The notes under the pieces: model-generated
The model's database searches: none
Seen by the model: the letters and a program-made list of their open reading frames with translations, nothing else
Told to the model about the DNA's origin: nothing
In this document: positions 1 to 10,679 of the stretch, in pieces
Layout: each line of letters opens with the position of its first letter
Position numbering within the stretch: the stretch's first letter is position 1
Assembly: GCA_029204225.1 (NCBI GenBank)
Contig: CM055110.1
Location: forward strand, 33,236,416-33,300,415
Source: Diphasiastrum complanatum
Lineage: Eukaryota; Streptophyta; Lycopodiopsida; Lycopodiales; Lycopodiaceae
Direction: 5' to 3'
DNA length: 64,000 bases
Position numbers and translations under genes: made by a program

Positions 1-1345
1 CACTCTAGAAAACCATTTTGATGAAAATCTAAAAGATGTCTTGGTGAAATCTTCTCATACGATTGGGTATTCCCTATGTCAATACATCATATTTGAACAT
101 TGGGATACTGATTGGTTCAAAGTTGATACATTGACAAAGGATTCTATCTATCCCATCAATCACACGTCTGAGTGAAATCATGAGATTCCCAAAGCCGCTT
201 GTTTTGCCCATTATATTATCATCACTTTCGAGATGTTCATGTTCTAATCCTTTTCTAGAGACTGACGTGTGTTTTGTATTGTCTTGAGAAAGTGAGAAAA
301 GATTATCATAGGAAAGATATTCCATGCATCACAAATCCATAACTACCTTTGGGGAAGATGACCCATCCAAACCCTCAGCTAGGACCTGACATTTCTTATA
401 CACAATAACATATCACGTGGATTTCAGCATGGGCGTCTGACGTATTTTCAGAAATTTTATAGTCCGTCGCAATTCGACACGTCCAGGCCAAAAATCTCAA
501 AATGGAGTCTAGTGATTAGGAAATTGTGGCGGCAACCAATTTTTGAAGTGGACCTCAGATTTCGACATGTCAAAATTCGACATCTCAACATGGATATGGC
601 GTGGAATTTAAAAAAAAAAAAGATAATTAAATGTCATTCGACGTGGACGTCGGAATTCCTTGTTCGTCGGATTCTAACATCCACATTAGCAATCCAAAAG
701 CCTGCTAACCGTGTCTGGAATCTGTGGTTCAGGCTTGAACCAACACGGACGTCGGATTCCGACGTGTTTTTGGGACGTCGAAATTCGTTGTTTGTTTCAT
801 TTTTCCAAATTCGCGTGATGCAGTGCCTTCTTCCTCACTTTGTTTTGTGTAGGTTGGAGGAATTGAAGACGTCTTTGGAGCGAATATTGCGATTATTGAG
901 ATTCTTGAAGACCAGTTCACGCTTTTGATGCATTAGAGAAAATATGAGCCCAAAGAGGGCCCTATGAGAAATGCCATGTAGGAGAGAGAAAAATAACTAT
1001 AAACTAATTATAATATCATTTGCTAACTTCTTTACGCATCTGCCCACACTACTTTCCATGTAAATGAATGCACCTTAGTTTAGTCACATCAAACTTCACT
1101 GGTGCTTAACCATAGTTAAAAAATAATTTTCAAAATGCTGAAATATTCTCTCTCAATAGTTGAGAACACTCAAAAATTTGAATTAGGAGTGACATTTCTG
1201 AAACAAAGCCTACGTCATCTCTATGTCCATGGTAAAAAACAAGTGTTTAGTGTCATCTCTATCTCCAGTAGAGTCGTTAGCGCCATCTCCAGCTTTGTTA
1301 TTGTCACTGTGTTGTTTGTTACCATACTACTATACTGATGACAAA
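1..1345 (+). repeat. Left arm of flanking block, inverted copy of 29125-30490
   Basis: Read on the plus strand, this stretch matches the reverse complement of 29125-30490 over its whole length with scattered substitutions and small indels. It contains no convincing gene; open frames such as the one at 512-928 have no recognisable domain and are interrupted in the other copy. The match stops at about 1345, where this copy joins a gypsy integrase remnant and the other copy joins an LTR-like fragment. It is the outer part of the large inverted duplication that dominates the first 30 kb. Confidence 0.85.
390..920 (+). repeat. GACGTCGG-motif-rich repeat, copy 1 of 3
   Basis: This segment carries many short, often palindromic motifs built on CGACGT/ACGTCGG and GTCGGATTCCGACGTG. 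The same arrangement recurs at 29585-30080 (inverted) and at 37265-37670 (same strand, more diverged). Clusters of short CpG-containing inverted motifs resemble the subterminal repeats of DNA transposons, but no terminal inverted repeat or target duplication was found, so the class is unknown. Confidence 0.6.
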
Positions 1346-1409
1346 GCTTTATCATCTTCATGTGGATTTGTCACCAGAATATGCTCCGCTCAGGACGAGA
1401 AATTCAATC

Positions 1410-2055
1410 ACTAACAATATCATTCGACAAACTATACAACCTGAACAACTTTTCAACGAGGAGTTGAGCAAGTTCTGAAGCGTTGACAATAATTTTTGTT
1501 TGAATAAATGGCGCCATCTTGGTAGTTTGTCAACTATTATCCAAATGACATCGTGACCCTTCCCAGACTTAGGAAGTCCAACCACAAAATCCATGGAAAT
1601 GCTTTCTCACTTTTTGCTGGGAATTTCCAATCGATGTAACAGACCAGTTGCTTTAAGTCTTTATGCTTTATTTACTTGTCACTCTTCACACTTCTTAACA
1701 TATGCCTCAACATGACCTTTCATTTTTGGCCAATAAAATTCTCTCTTAACAAGGTCAAGTGTCCTTTGTATACCAGGGTGTCTCGCATTGGGGCTATCAT
1801 GGCACTCATGTAGGATTTGGGCCCTAACATCCACGGTATTTGGTACAGAAACTTTTTCTCTACGGAAAAGAAAACCATTCCTAATGTAATAATCATCAAG
1901 TATCTTCTCTTCGCGAGACTTATTGAAATCCTACTTTCCAAGATTATTTTCTCACTATAGAGCTTTCTGCCAGAACTTCTTGCTAAATACGACCGAAACA
2001 CTCATCAGTTCGACAAATATCTCGTAGAGAAAGATACAGCTCGGATTGGAACTCA
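1410..2055 (-). pseudogene. gypsy integrase remnant (copy A)
   Basis: The minus strand encodes an H2C2 zinc-binding segment (HECHDSPNARHPG, then KCEEC) at about 1900-1700, followed by MDFVVGLPKS at 1594, the start of the integrase catalytic core with the first conserved Asp. After the segment IWIIVDK the reading frame is lost by a single-base deletion at the position where LTKMAHF normally follows. The same deletion is present in copy B at about 25407, so it predates the duplication. The frame ends at about 1410, where the sequence switches abruptly to the flanking block; the rest of the core and the C-terminus are missing. Confidence 0.85.
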
Positions 2056-3344
2056 ACAAATCATAACTGATTTACTTCTCCAATCTGGCTCAATGCATTT
2101 GCGACACAATATGACGTACCTTGAAGATACTTAATATCGAATTCGAACTCTTGAATGAGTTCCAACGAATGGGCCTTACAACCCCTAAGGTCTGAGGCAT
2201 CCCAGATATACTTAAGATGCTCATGATCTATCATAACCACGATTTTAGATCCGTAGAAATCATGTCTCCAAATCTTTAACGCATGGATGACAGTAAAAAG
2301 TTCTTTCTCATAAGTAGAATATCTATTTTGAGCTGGGTCCAACTTCTTGCTTTCAAAAGCCATAGGTCTACTATACTGGTAAATGAATGCACCCACCCAT
2401 AGTCACTAGCATCTATTTCCACCAGGAAAGATCCACTAAGGTCCACTATGTGTAAGATAGGGGATTTAGACACTAACATCTTCAAAGCTTCAAAACTTTG
2501 AATAAGTTGATCAGTCCAGACTGATTTTAAATGCCTTTTGGCCTTCTTCTTATTATTCTTTTTAGTTTTCCTTTTGGCTTTCTTCACTCCCTTAAGAAGA
2601 TTCATTAGAGGCAATGCAATTTAACAGTCTTTAATGAATTTATGAAAAAAGCTGTGAAGCCCAAAAAAGATTTTACTTCTCTAATGGTTTTCAGGATAGG
2701 CCAATCACAAACTTTCTGGACCTTATCGTAGCCGATCTCAAGAACTCGATCGAAAATGATATGCCCCAAATACTTGAGTCTTGTTTGAAAGAACTCACAT
2801 TTAGACTCCTCAGCATAAAGCTTTATCTGCCTTATATTATCTAAGACTATAAGCAAATATGCCTCATGCTCCTCAAGAGTCTTACTGTAAACCAATATGT
2901 CATCCAAAGTACCACGAGAAACTTCCCTAGATATGGATGGAGAATATCGTTCATCATGTGTTGGAAGGTTGCTGGGCAAGGTAAAACTAAAAATTTTTAA
3001 TGGCCATACCTAGAACAAGAACCAGTTCTGGAAACATCCCCCTCGTGTATTCTAATTTGATGGTTCCCCAACCTAAGGTCCAATTTGGTGAAATACTTAC
3101 CACCATTCAATTGGTCCAGTAAGTCGTCCATCCCAGGTAAGGGATAATGGTTCTTAATTGTCATTTTATTAAGCTTTTTATAATCGACACAAAGATGAAT
3201 ACCACCGTCTTTTTTGCTGGTTAACAAAATAGGAGCTCCCCAAGGGGATTTAGTAGGCCTTATATGGCCCTTACATAACAGCTCCTTACGTTGGCTAGCA
3301 ACTTCATCTTCTTCCTTCGGGCTCATCCTGTAAGGAAAAAGCAA
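2055..3344 (-). pseudogene. gypsy reverse transcriptase and RNase H remnant (copy A)
   Basis: The frame starting at 3344 shows YRMSPKEEDEVASQ, then [34 protein letters not shown] and FTKLDLRLGNHQIRI, which are conserved fingers and palm motifs of gypsy reverse transcriptase. The segment that should read LPFGLTNA is deleted (about 18 bases compared with copy C at 54270), and the same loss is found in copy B. The thumb (KCEFFQTRLKYLGHII) follows at about 2800 and RNase H (FLVEIDASDYG, then SRPMAFESKKLDPAQNRYSTYEKE) at 2430-2270. Multiple frameshifts make a functional product impossible. Confidence 0.9.
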
Positions 3345-4045
3345 AATACAGGGGAGCTGTTGGGAAGAAGATCTATGTGATGGTCTACTCCTCGTGAGGG
3401 GGGAAGACCCTCAGACAACTGCTCAAGAAATATATCATTATTTTGCTCCCTAAGTCTTTTTAAGATTTTGCCCTCAGGCGAAGAATCTAGATTAACATCA
3501 GAAAAAGACAATGGTTTAGGAAAAGACAATACATCATTGTGAGTACTAAAAGCATCTATGTACGATTCATTTTTCATATAACATAAATACGAATGATACT
3601 CATAATCCAAAATGCATTGATTAGCCTTATGAGCAGTTACAAATGGTAGATCAGGCTCATCGTCTTAAAGACAAACCAACGAGTTATTACGCAAGAAAGA
3701 AATACTATGACATACATACTCTTTCTTTAAGGACTCATTCCTAGCATAAAACTACTCTTTACCTAGGATTAAATCCACCTTATCAATATTCATAACATGA
3801 AAAGATAAACTATCTATATAGTTTTGAATCTTCAATGGCACGTGGGGGACAAGTAAAGTGGTCTCGGACCTGCTACTCCCCACCAGCTGACATCCTAACC
3901 ACGTACTTGTGGTCACTTGGTGCGGTTTGTCCTAACTTCTGCACTAACTTAGCATTAATCAATTTATGCATAGAACCATTGTCAAAAAGGGCACTCACGG
4001 GTTGGCTACCTATGAACCCACTCATACGAATGAGGTCCAAAAATT
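3345..4045 (-). pseudogene. gypsy protease and PR-RT linker remnant (copy A)
   Basis: On the minus strand at about 4045-3880 the product reads GFIGSQPVSALFDNGSMHK, a retropepsin-type active site in which DSG has become DNG. It is followed by an AT-rich linker with several stops and, at 3610-3330, by the segment preceding reverse transcriptase (KILKRLREQNNDIFLEQL, PSRGVDHHIDL). Copy A keeps the ancestral orientation throughout; copy B has this protease interval inverted. Confidence 0.8.
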
Positions 4046-4129
4046 GCAGTGTTAAAACAACAGTTTATACAAACTGTTTCATTCTTAAAAGATACATCAA
4101 TACAAGAAAGAGAAGATCAATTACCTAGT

Positions 4130-4638
4130 GCCTTAAAGGAGCAGCCACCCTTCTTCCATCCTTCAGGCAGTCCTTGGAAAGGTGCCCCTTTTCCATATAA
4201 GAGACACACAACCCATCACTTTTGGCCTAATCAAAGTCAACTCTCTCCAACTGAGGGTGGTTCTTTTTCTTTAGAGCAGGGGAAGTTTCGTCGACCACTT
4301 GCTCCTTGCCCTTTTTGAAATGATGGCCCATAGAGGGTTTGTCTTTGACTTCGGACTTTTGTTGCTCTTTGCGGGTCACAGTTTTCGTGTCATCGTAAAT
4401 CCGAACGAAACGCACAGCATCCTCCAAGGACTTTGGCTGATTACGGTGGACCTCCAACCGATATTTTTTGGATAGGCCCAAAATGAAATGCAGCTTAAGG
4501 GGCACTCTGTCTATGCAGTTAAAAAATTGTGAAGCAGCCTCTTGGAAGTCTTGCAATGTGGCAAATCGACAATAATATTCAAAATCGTCAAGGATAGGCA
4601 TAAAGACAGCCTTAAAGGCTACTTGGAAGTCATCCCAG
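4130..4638 (-). pseudogene. gypsy gag and zinc-knuckle remnant (copy A)
   Basis: The minus strand encodes WDDFQ near 4635, then MPILDDFEYYCRFATLQDFQEAASQFF at 4601-4520 (split here only for reference) and HFILGLSKKYRLEVHRNQP, typical of plant gypsy gag. An 11-codon stretch present in copies B and C is missing here. The basic segment before the zinc knuckle is present, but the knuckle itself (LCVSYMEKGHL-like, about 4215-4185) has lost its spacing. The 5' part of gag is replaced by the copia LTR starting at 4639. Confidence 0.85.
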
Positions 4639-4908
4639 TTAGAATTAAAGTAGAATCAATGTGTTACTATATTGTGTGTCCTATCAGTCGGTAAGGATCA
4701 GTTGGCCTCACCACAAGGCGAGTTGACAGGACACATGTCCCATCAACAGCAACTTGGGTCATGCACGGGTTGCCTAAGTGAAGAACTATATGTACAATGT
4801 ATTTTCTTTTTGAGAAATATAGTTGCTATGTGAGCTTGGTGTGGAGAGTGTTTTCTATCTTTATTGATGTGTAGCATGATCTGTGTTCCTATTCGAAGCA
4901 AATTCTAA
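4639..4908 (+). repeat. LTR of copia element D (5' LTR)
   Basis: This 270-base segment is the inverted counterpart of 22066-22334. It is bounded on the left by gypsy gag and on the right by a primer-binding site. Its ends are TTAGAATT and AATTCTAA, a short inverted pair, rather than the usual TG...CA. A second LTR for element D was not found. Confidence 0.75.
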
Positions 4909-4910
4909 GT

Positions 4911-4923
4911 TGGTATTAGAGCC
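4911..4923 (+). other. Primer-binding site, initiator Met tRNA (element D)
   Basis: The sequence TGGTATTAGAGCC differs by one C-to-T change from TGGTATCAGAGCC, the sequence complementary to the 3' end of plant initiator Met tRNA. The matching site in element E (22051-22063, minus strand) is canonical. It directly follows the LTR, as expected for minus-strand DNA priming. Confidence 0.85.
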
Positions 4924-5352
4924 GTATAGGGAGTGTACATAGTATAATATCGCCATTGAAGAGAGCTTCGGGAGAAGAGTCTTCTGAAAGTTTGGGGTTG
5001 ACGGTTGATTCAAGACGGAAAGTAAAGCACTAGTGCACAAATTCTATAGCACACACAAGCTTGCTAAGCTTGAGACCGTGTGAGGATTCAGAGACAAGAA
5101 TTGTTGGCTAAATCAAAACCTGAGCCAAATTAAATTCTAAAATTCCAAAGGGAGGCTACTTGGCATTTGCAATCGGTGTGCATTCAAATGGACACCATTT
5201 TGAGAACCATTTGAAGCATCACACTTCTAGCAGTAGGGCGACCTCAGAGAAAGAGGATTGGCATATCAAAAAGCTGTGAACAAGAAGCCAAGATCAGATT
5301 TGTGAGAAAAACCCTAGACTGGGATTTGGAAGCACAAAATCATTACCCACAT

Positions 5353-6065
5353 TTGTGATGCTATTACACCCAGACAGACATGGAATGTGCTAACTGAGAA
5401 CTTTGAGACATCAAATCCATCAAGAATCATGTTTCTGAAGTTGGCCTGGACATACTGTTTTTAGCCTACGGTTGCAGTTTTGGGATGACGAACATGGGAG
5501 AGTCCATTTTGAGTGAAAGTAGCAAATTGGACAGGATTTTCAACTATGCAGTGTGGAAATTCAAAATGTGCTCTCCTTGTTCCATGCGGGCAGTATTCAG
5601 TTTTCACTTCAGAAATATGATTCTTGATGGATTTGGCGTCTTGAACTTCTCCTTTAGCACATTCCAAGTCTGTCTGGGTGTAATAGCATCACAAATGTGG
5701 GTAATGATGTGATCATCCACTGACAAGTTAATGAAGGTGAAAACTTTTCTCACCTTCTTATCGAAGACTTTGATGTCCACTTCATTTGGTGGTCTTTTCT
5801 AATCACCTGTGATGACATCCCACATGTCCTTCTCCATCAGTATGTTTTTCATTTTGAATTTCCACACTGCATAGTTGAAAATCCTGTCCAATTTGCTACT
5901 TTCACTCAAAATGGACTCTCCCATGTTCGTCATCCCAAAACTGCAACCGTAGGCTAAAAACAGTATGTCCAGGCCAACTTCAGAAACATGATTCTTGATG
6001 GATTTGATGTCTCAAAGTTCTCAGTTAGCACATTCCATGTCTGTCTGGGTGTAATAGCATCACAA
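5353..6065. repeat. Perfect 216-bp inverted repeat inside copia D gag
   Basis: 5353-5568 and 5850-6065 are reverse complements with no mismatch that I can see. Each arm contains the start of the copia gag (ESILSESSKLDRIF) and a segment around the conserved ITPRQTW motif. The 281-base spacer (5569-5849) is gag sequence in minus orientation. Such an arrangement does not occur in an intact element and implies a rearrangement recent enough for the arms to have stayed identical. Confidence 0.85.
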
Positions 6066-6640
6066 GAAGTTCAATAAAGGTGGTGCTGCTAGGGCAAAGA
6101 ACATCCTAGATTTGATCCACATAGATTCATGCAGGCCTACGAGGACTATGTCCTTAGGTAAAGCCTTCTATTTCATGACCTTTATTGATGATATGTCACG
6201 TAAGACATGGATTTACTTCTTGACGAAGAAATCGGATGCATTTGACAATCTCAAGAGCTTCAAAGCACTGGTCAAAAATCAGACAAGTAGGAAGATCAAA
6301 GTTCTAAGATCAGATTGTGGAGGTGAGTATAAGTCTAATGACTTTAATGATCTTTGTGATCAATGTGAGAACAAAAGACAATTTATGCAAGCTCATACTC
6401 CTCCTCCCAATGGTGTAGCTGAGCACAAGAATTGTATGATTGTGAAAATTGTTAGATCTATGCTAGTTGAGATGAAACTACCAAAAGAATTTTGGCCAGA
6501 AGCATGTAGTACGGCAATCTATCTTCAAAATAGAAGTCCCACCATTGTCATACCAAAGATAACACCTGAGGAGGCATTCACAAAAAAGAAGCCAAATGTG
6601 AACCGCTTGTGAATCTTTGGATGTGAGGCCTTTGTACACA
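6066..6640 (+). pseudogene. copia integrase fragment (element D)
   Basis: The frame encodes most of a copia integrase core: IHIDSCRPTRTMSLGKAFYF with the first catalytic Asp, FIDDMSRKTWIYFL, then VLRSDCGGEY with the second Asp, and PNGVAEHKN with the Glu. A stop follows NVNRL where other copia elements continue into IFGCEAFVH; the same TGA is present in element E, so it predates the duplication. The N-terminal HHCC zinc domain is missing because the gag rearrangement joins directly at 6066. Confidence 0.85.
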
Positions 6641-7337
6641 TTCCTAAGGAAGAGAGACGTAAGCTTGATGTGAAAGCTATCAAGTGTATATTCCTAGGAT
6701 ATGATGATCGTGTGAAGGGCTATAGATATTTTGATCTAGTGGAGAACAAGATACATGTAAGTCGTGATGTTATCTTTGATGAATTTAAGATGTATGAAGA
6801 CGAGGATGCTGAGAAGACGGACACATCAAGTGTAAAAGATGGTACAGTGATGATACATCCTCGTGATGATCCATTCATTGACTTTCCTAGTGATGGACAT
6901 GAGGATACACCTCAAGATACTACTCTCAACCTCAAGAGACAGATTGGAGAGGTAGAGACAAATCCTTTGGTGCAGGAAGGATTGACGGTGCAGGTGACAA
7001 ACGCAAGGAGAAAGATGTACCGTGGGATACATTTTTACCAGGAAGCCGATCACCTAACAGGAAGCTCCCTAAGTGGTTTGAGAGATTGTTGGAGAGCCGC
7101 AACATGGATGAATTTCGAAGATCATCTAGGTAGGGAGAGCTACAAAGATCAACAAGAGGGAAGACACAACATGAAAGGTATGAAGCAAATTATGCTCTCT
7201 TATCTTACATTATTCAAAGCAAAGAACCTTGGACTTATGTTGAAGTGAAGGATGATGACATTTGGATCAAGGCCATGGGAGAAGAGATGGAGTCAATTGC
7301 TAAGCATAGCACATGGGACTTAGTGGAACCACTAGTT
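6641..7337 (+). pseudogene. copia integrase C-terminus, linker and RT start (element D)
   Basis: MKAIKCIFLGYDDRVKGYR at 6670 is the conserved C-terminal part of copia integrase (FLGY, KGYR, then VSRDVIFDE). It is followed by the acidic linker and, in a shifted frame after about 6960, by the region leading into reverse transcriptase (KAMGEEMESIAKHSTWDLV). The frame breaks several times and the sequence leaves copia homology at about 7337, after the conserved motif WDLVEPLV. No palm motif is present. Confidence 0.8.
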
Positions 7338-8440
7338 ATACATTGCTAACCAGGGAATGTTTGAATCACATCATGTTGATGGGGCAAACACCACATTTGG
7401 TGTCAAGTTTGTGAATGATAAGGATCAATTTGTTGTTACGTGTATTACGACATTTTGAATTGGCACCAGTTCGAAGTGTTTTGGGTGGGATAGCTTTGCC
7501 TACAACTGTGGCTGCTACAACATTATTAGAGTTGCCAAAATAAGCCAATTGCGGGCCATGGTAAGGTATTTTGTATATATAAGATGTTTTAAGAACTTAG
7601 ACCTTTAGTCGTATTAATATTGTTAGGTAGATAGATTAGGATAAGTCGCTATAGGGATGACTAGGGTGTGTTTAGTAATGTGTAGATAGGACAAAAAGCA
7701 CTAGAAAGGTTGTTTTGAGGGTTGTTGATTTAGAATGGAAAGATCATATTTGGGTAAAGAGGAATGGAAGTTGAATGGACTGAAAGCAACCGCAAGTGTG
7801 ACGATTGCGATCTTGATGTGGTCTTAGCAGTGGAAGTTATACCAACCATGAGAGAACTGCATACGAAACAATGGCGGTCTTTTGCGGAGTTGTGGGAAGG
7901 CTCTTGCGGTGAGTTCAAGATTGTATAAATAGGAAACTTGTAGCTGCAAAGGGGACTCTTGGTTTTACATTGGATAGCAGAAGTTTGATCAAGCGTCAAA
8001 AGGATTAGAGCCGAGCATTCTATGAGTTGTGATACAAGTTTATGTCAGGCTGTATGCTGCAAGTAGAAGTGCCTTGCTTTAGATCTTGCGAGTAGTTTTG
8101 GTGTAGAATTGTGTCATTGCCTTCACTGTCTAGTATTATGTATATTTCATTGTTAAGATGGAATGTAACTTGAGTAATGTCTTTTCCTTTTGTACGATCC
8201 TTGATGTAATGGAAATTCTAGTCTATGTGATGGTTATACTTTGCCAATTTGTTGTGTTGTATTGTAATAACAGAGATGTGGAATGCAATTATGTTATTTA
8301 GTTTTATTGTACTTTGTGAATGGTTATTAGTCAGATTCTGACATGTCAGGTTAATCAGTTATAGTTCTGTTAATTGTTCTATGACAATCTACTAATAGGA
8401 ACTTTTGGTATGTTATCAATTTACCCACAATTTACCTAAC
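7338..8440. other. Non-coding stretch, no recognised gene
   Basis: No conserved protein domain is recognisable on either strand. A TATA-like TATAAATA lies at about 7925. The stretch sits between the broken copia D and a gypsy gag fragment, so it could be a remnant of that gag's 5' LTR and leader, but no second LTR or primer-binding site supports this. Confidence 0.35.
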
Positions 8441-8639
8441 ACCCTTTTGCTTCCATTGCGAAAGCAGATTCCAGTTGTATGCATAATCTGGATAGAAACA
8501 ATTTCCAGTTGTGGGTAGAATTACCAGAGGTAGGTGTAGAATCATCACCAATGTCTTCATGTGCTAGTGTTTTGGATCTGGGGAGATCCACAATTCTTCG
8601 CGGGATGGATGTTGTATCGATAGGATGTACTCGGACATC

Positions 8640-8985
8640 AATATTCCAGTGTTTCAAAGGGAAGAAGCGTGATGATCCCGACATTCACGTTCACCAATTT
8701 TTGGTAGTCGTCACAAGCAAACCGTTAAACAACGGATATTAGGAAGTTGGAACTATTTCCAACAACATTAAAGGGAAATGCTCATCAATGGTATTTCCAA
8801 TATGGGTCTCAAAAATTCCAGACTTGGGAAGTATTAGGAAGAGCTCTCTTGAAGCAATATCAGAAGAAGCATGAGGACGAGGAGATTTTGGATTATTTGC
8901 AAGCAATAGAGCAAAAAACAAAGGAAGATGTTTTAGCTTGTGTTCAAAGGTCCGAAGTTTTAGAAAAGAGGCTTTAGGATCCACT
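8640..8985 (+). pseudogene. gypsy gag fragment
   Basis: Across one frame change the plus strand reads DDPDIHVHQF and then ELFPTTLKGNAHQWYF, followed by TWEVLGRALLKQYQ. This is the retrotransposon gag core (LFP.TLKG.A..WY...W..L...F). A coiled-coil-like tail (EQKTKEDVLACVQRSEVLEKRL) follows. The same fragment, inverted, is at 42240-42600. No polymerase follows it on this strand. Confidence 0.75.
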
Positions 8986-9059
8986 GACAGATGCAAAACG
9001 CATCAAGTACTTCCAACATGTGTTACATAAGGTTCTCAGGAGGGGAACCACGACCAAAA

Positions 9060-9580
9060 TTCTATTATTGTTGGCCTCGTAACCCAATTTTTGTTCCCTT
9101 CTTTCCCTTTCCCATAAAATTCCTTTTTGCCTGTTGTAAGAAACATTTCTAACTATCTATATTATCTTCAATTAACAACCATGTACACATACAATTGATA
9201 ATCACTCACATTTCATTCATCATATAGTGGTATTCAAAATGATGCACAACTATAGCATAATATGATGCTGTACAATTTCGTCATGCGTCATCCACCAACT
9301 GCTTGTTGCAAAAAGCAAACCATACACTTTGAGCGTTCCAACAAAAATTCACGTCGAATAAATCGTACTTTGTAAAATATCCCTGCTTTAGAAACATCCC
9401 TAACTATGTATAGTATCTTGAATCAACAACCATGTACACATTCAATTGATTATCAACCACATTTCATTCATCATATTTTGGTATTCAAAATGATGTACAA
9501 CTACACCATACTATTATGCTTTACAATTTAGTCATGCGTCTTCCACCAACTACTGCTATAGAAAGAAGACTGTCAAATAT
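9060..9580 (+). repeat. Tandem duplication, about 245-bp unit
   Basis: Two head-to-tail copies begin at about 9146 and 9389 (AACATYYCTAACTATSTATA, ending near CCACCAACT). The inverted module at 41605-42110 has the same two copies, so the tandem predates that duplication. An additional partial copy of the unit and its upstream flank is at 10395-10545. Confidence 0.7.
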
Positions 9581-9708
9581 ATGGTAGTCCGTGTTCCAAA
9601 TTTCAAATTCTTGCATCTGCTCTCTTACTCTTGGAAATTTTTATCCATTGTTGTCTTTTCCAAATAAATTCCTATAAATTCACCGAGTCACCAAACTCCT
9701 ATTCAATG

Positions 9709-9880
9709 GTCACATCACTAGGCTATCTTGTATGTCGCAAAGTTCTCCTCTGTACATCCTCATCAGCCATGTCTTTCTTACAACATTCGTAGGTCACATC
9801 ACTAGGTTGTCTCGTATGTCGCAGAGGTCTCCAACTCTGTACGTCTTCATCAGCCATGTCTTCCTTACAACATTTGTAAC
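9709..9880 (+). repeat. Tandem duplication, about 82-bp unit
   Basis: GGTCACATCACTAGG starts at 9708 and again at about 9792; each copy runs through CATCAGCCATGTCTT and ends at ACAACATT. The frames crossing it on both strands simply reflect the duplication. It lies in a stretch without recognised coding sequence. Confidence 0.65.
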
Positions 9881-9929
9881 AATGGAACAAGAAAGTACCC
9901 GCACTCAACTTATAAGCTCTAATCCATGA

Positions 9930-10225
9930 TCTTTACTTTACAATTGATCAATACACTAACAATTTCAATGCATTTGCTATTGAAGGGCTTCTTGAGCTCG
10001 ACCCAATTGACAAACAATAATATTATTGCTTGAAAGTTTTCCTCTTAATGAGTTCTACCTCGTCAAACCACTAACCAAGCATCATTGCTAAACGGGACAC
10101 ATATACCACCTTGTTCTTAATTGCTACTTAATACTAGCACCCGTCGGCTCAACTTTCTTTTAATGCTATCTTTAATGACCATAATAACGCCATCACTTCG
10201 GCCCCTCATATCGTATGTCCGGATC
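9930..10225 (-). pseudogene. Possible RNase H-like fragment
   Basis: The minus strand reads MRGAEVMALLWSLKIAL, then after stops LAMMLGXWFDEVELI. The first part resembles the AE..AL..GL..AL segment of plant RVT_3-type RNase H domains. The fragment is short and contains several stops, so the call is tentative. A LINE or a gypsy origin are both possible. Confidence 0.25.
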
Positions 10226-10389
10226 GACTTGCAACACCACAAAATTACAAAACCACAAAACACTGCAAACAACAAACATGCTAATGCGCAACAGTATTGA
10301 AATGTCTCTAGTTACCGTAGTTAAACCAAAAGAACTTATACAACAACATCTAACAATTACCAGTCATTATCTATCACAAGGTTTAATAA

Positions 10390-10545
10390 TGTCCTTTCAG
10401 AACATATATAAAAAAAATTTCGATTATTGTTGCCCTCGTAACCCAAATTTTGTTCCCTTCTTTGCCTTTCCCATAAAATTCCTCTCTGGTTTTTGTAAGA
10501 AACATTCCTAACTATGTATAGTATCTTGAATGATAAGTTTTGAGC
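10390..10545 (+). repeat. Partial copy of the 9060-9190 repeat
   Basis: CAAAATTCC-type flank, TTGTTCCCTTCTTT and CCATAAAATTCCT, then GTAAGAAACATTCCTAACTATGTATAGTATCTTGAAT match 9080-9190 and 42080-42160. It marks another breakpoint of the mosaic in this part of the window. Confidence 0.6.
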
Positions 10546-10679
10546 TCATATATTCAAATACATGCTCATAATGACGTAGGCATTCTCCAACCTCCATTGA
10601 AATTTCTAGACAAATGTACCATCATGGATAAAAAAAATCTATAGAAATTCTCCTTACAAACAGAGAATGAAATTTGCAA

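Larger units (their letters stand above)
1410..4638 (-). mobile_element. Ty3/gypsy chromovirus-type element, copy A, degenerate
   Basis: Reading leftwards on the minus strand the order is gag (about 4638-4140), aspartic protease (about 4045-3790), linker (3660-3323), reverse transcriptase (3344-2605), RNase H (2614-2061) and integrase zinc domain and core start (2001-1410). Several frameshifts and stops break it. The integrase is cut off at about 1410 and the 5' side is cut by a copia LTR at 4638, so no LTR of its own is visible here. It is the inverted counterpart of copy B at 22335-26396. Confidence 0.9.
4909..7337 (+). mobile_element. Ty1/copia element D, rearranged and truncated
   Basis: After the primer-binding site comes a leader (4924-5340) matching 22050-21640, then a scrambled gag interval with a perfect 216-bp inverted repeat, then integrase (6066-6640), the integrase-RT linker and the first few codons of reverse transcriptase. 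It stops at 7337 inside the RT start (DLVEPLV). The element is the inverted counterpart of E, but its gag is reduced to rearranged fragments and protease is missing. Confidence 0.85.

Noticed and set aside
512-928. 138-codon frame in the flanking block
   Set aside because: There is no domain, and the inverted copy at 29560-29960 does not keep the frame.
6826-7053. Minus-strand frame across the copia D linker, and similar shadow frames at 16212-16430 and 17532-17723
   Set aside because: They are antisense to recognisable copia coding sequence.
9060-9880. CRISPR-like or satellite array
   Set aside because: There are only two units of each repeat, no regular spacers, and the context is a plant nuclear mosaic.
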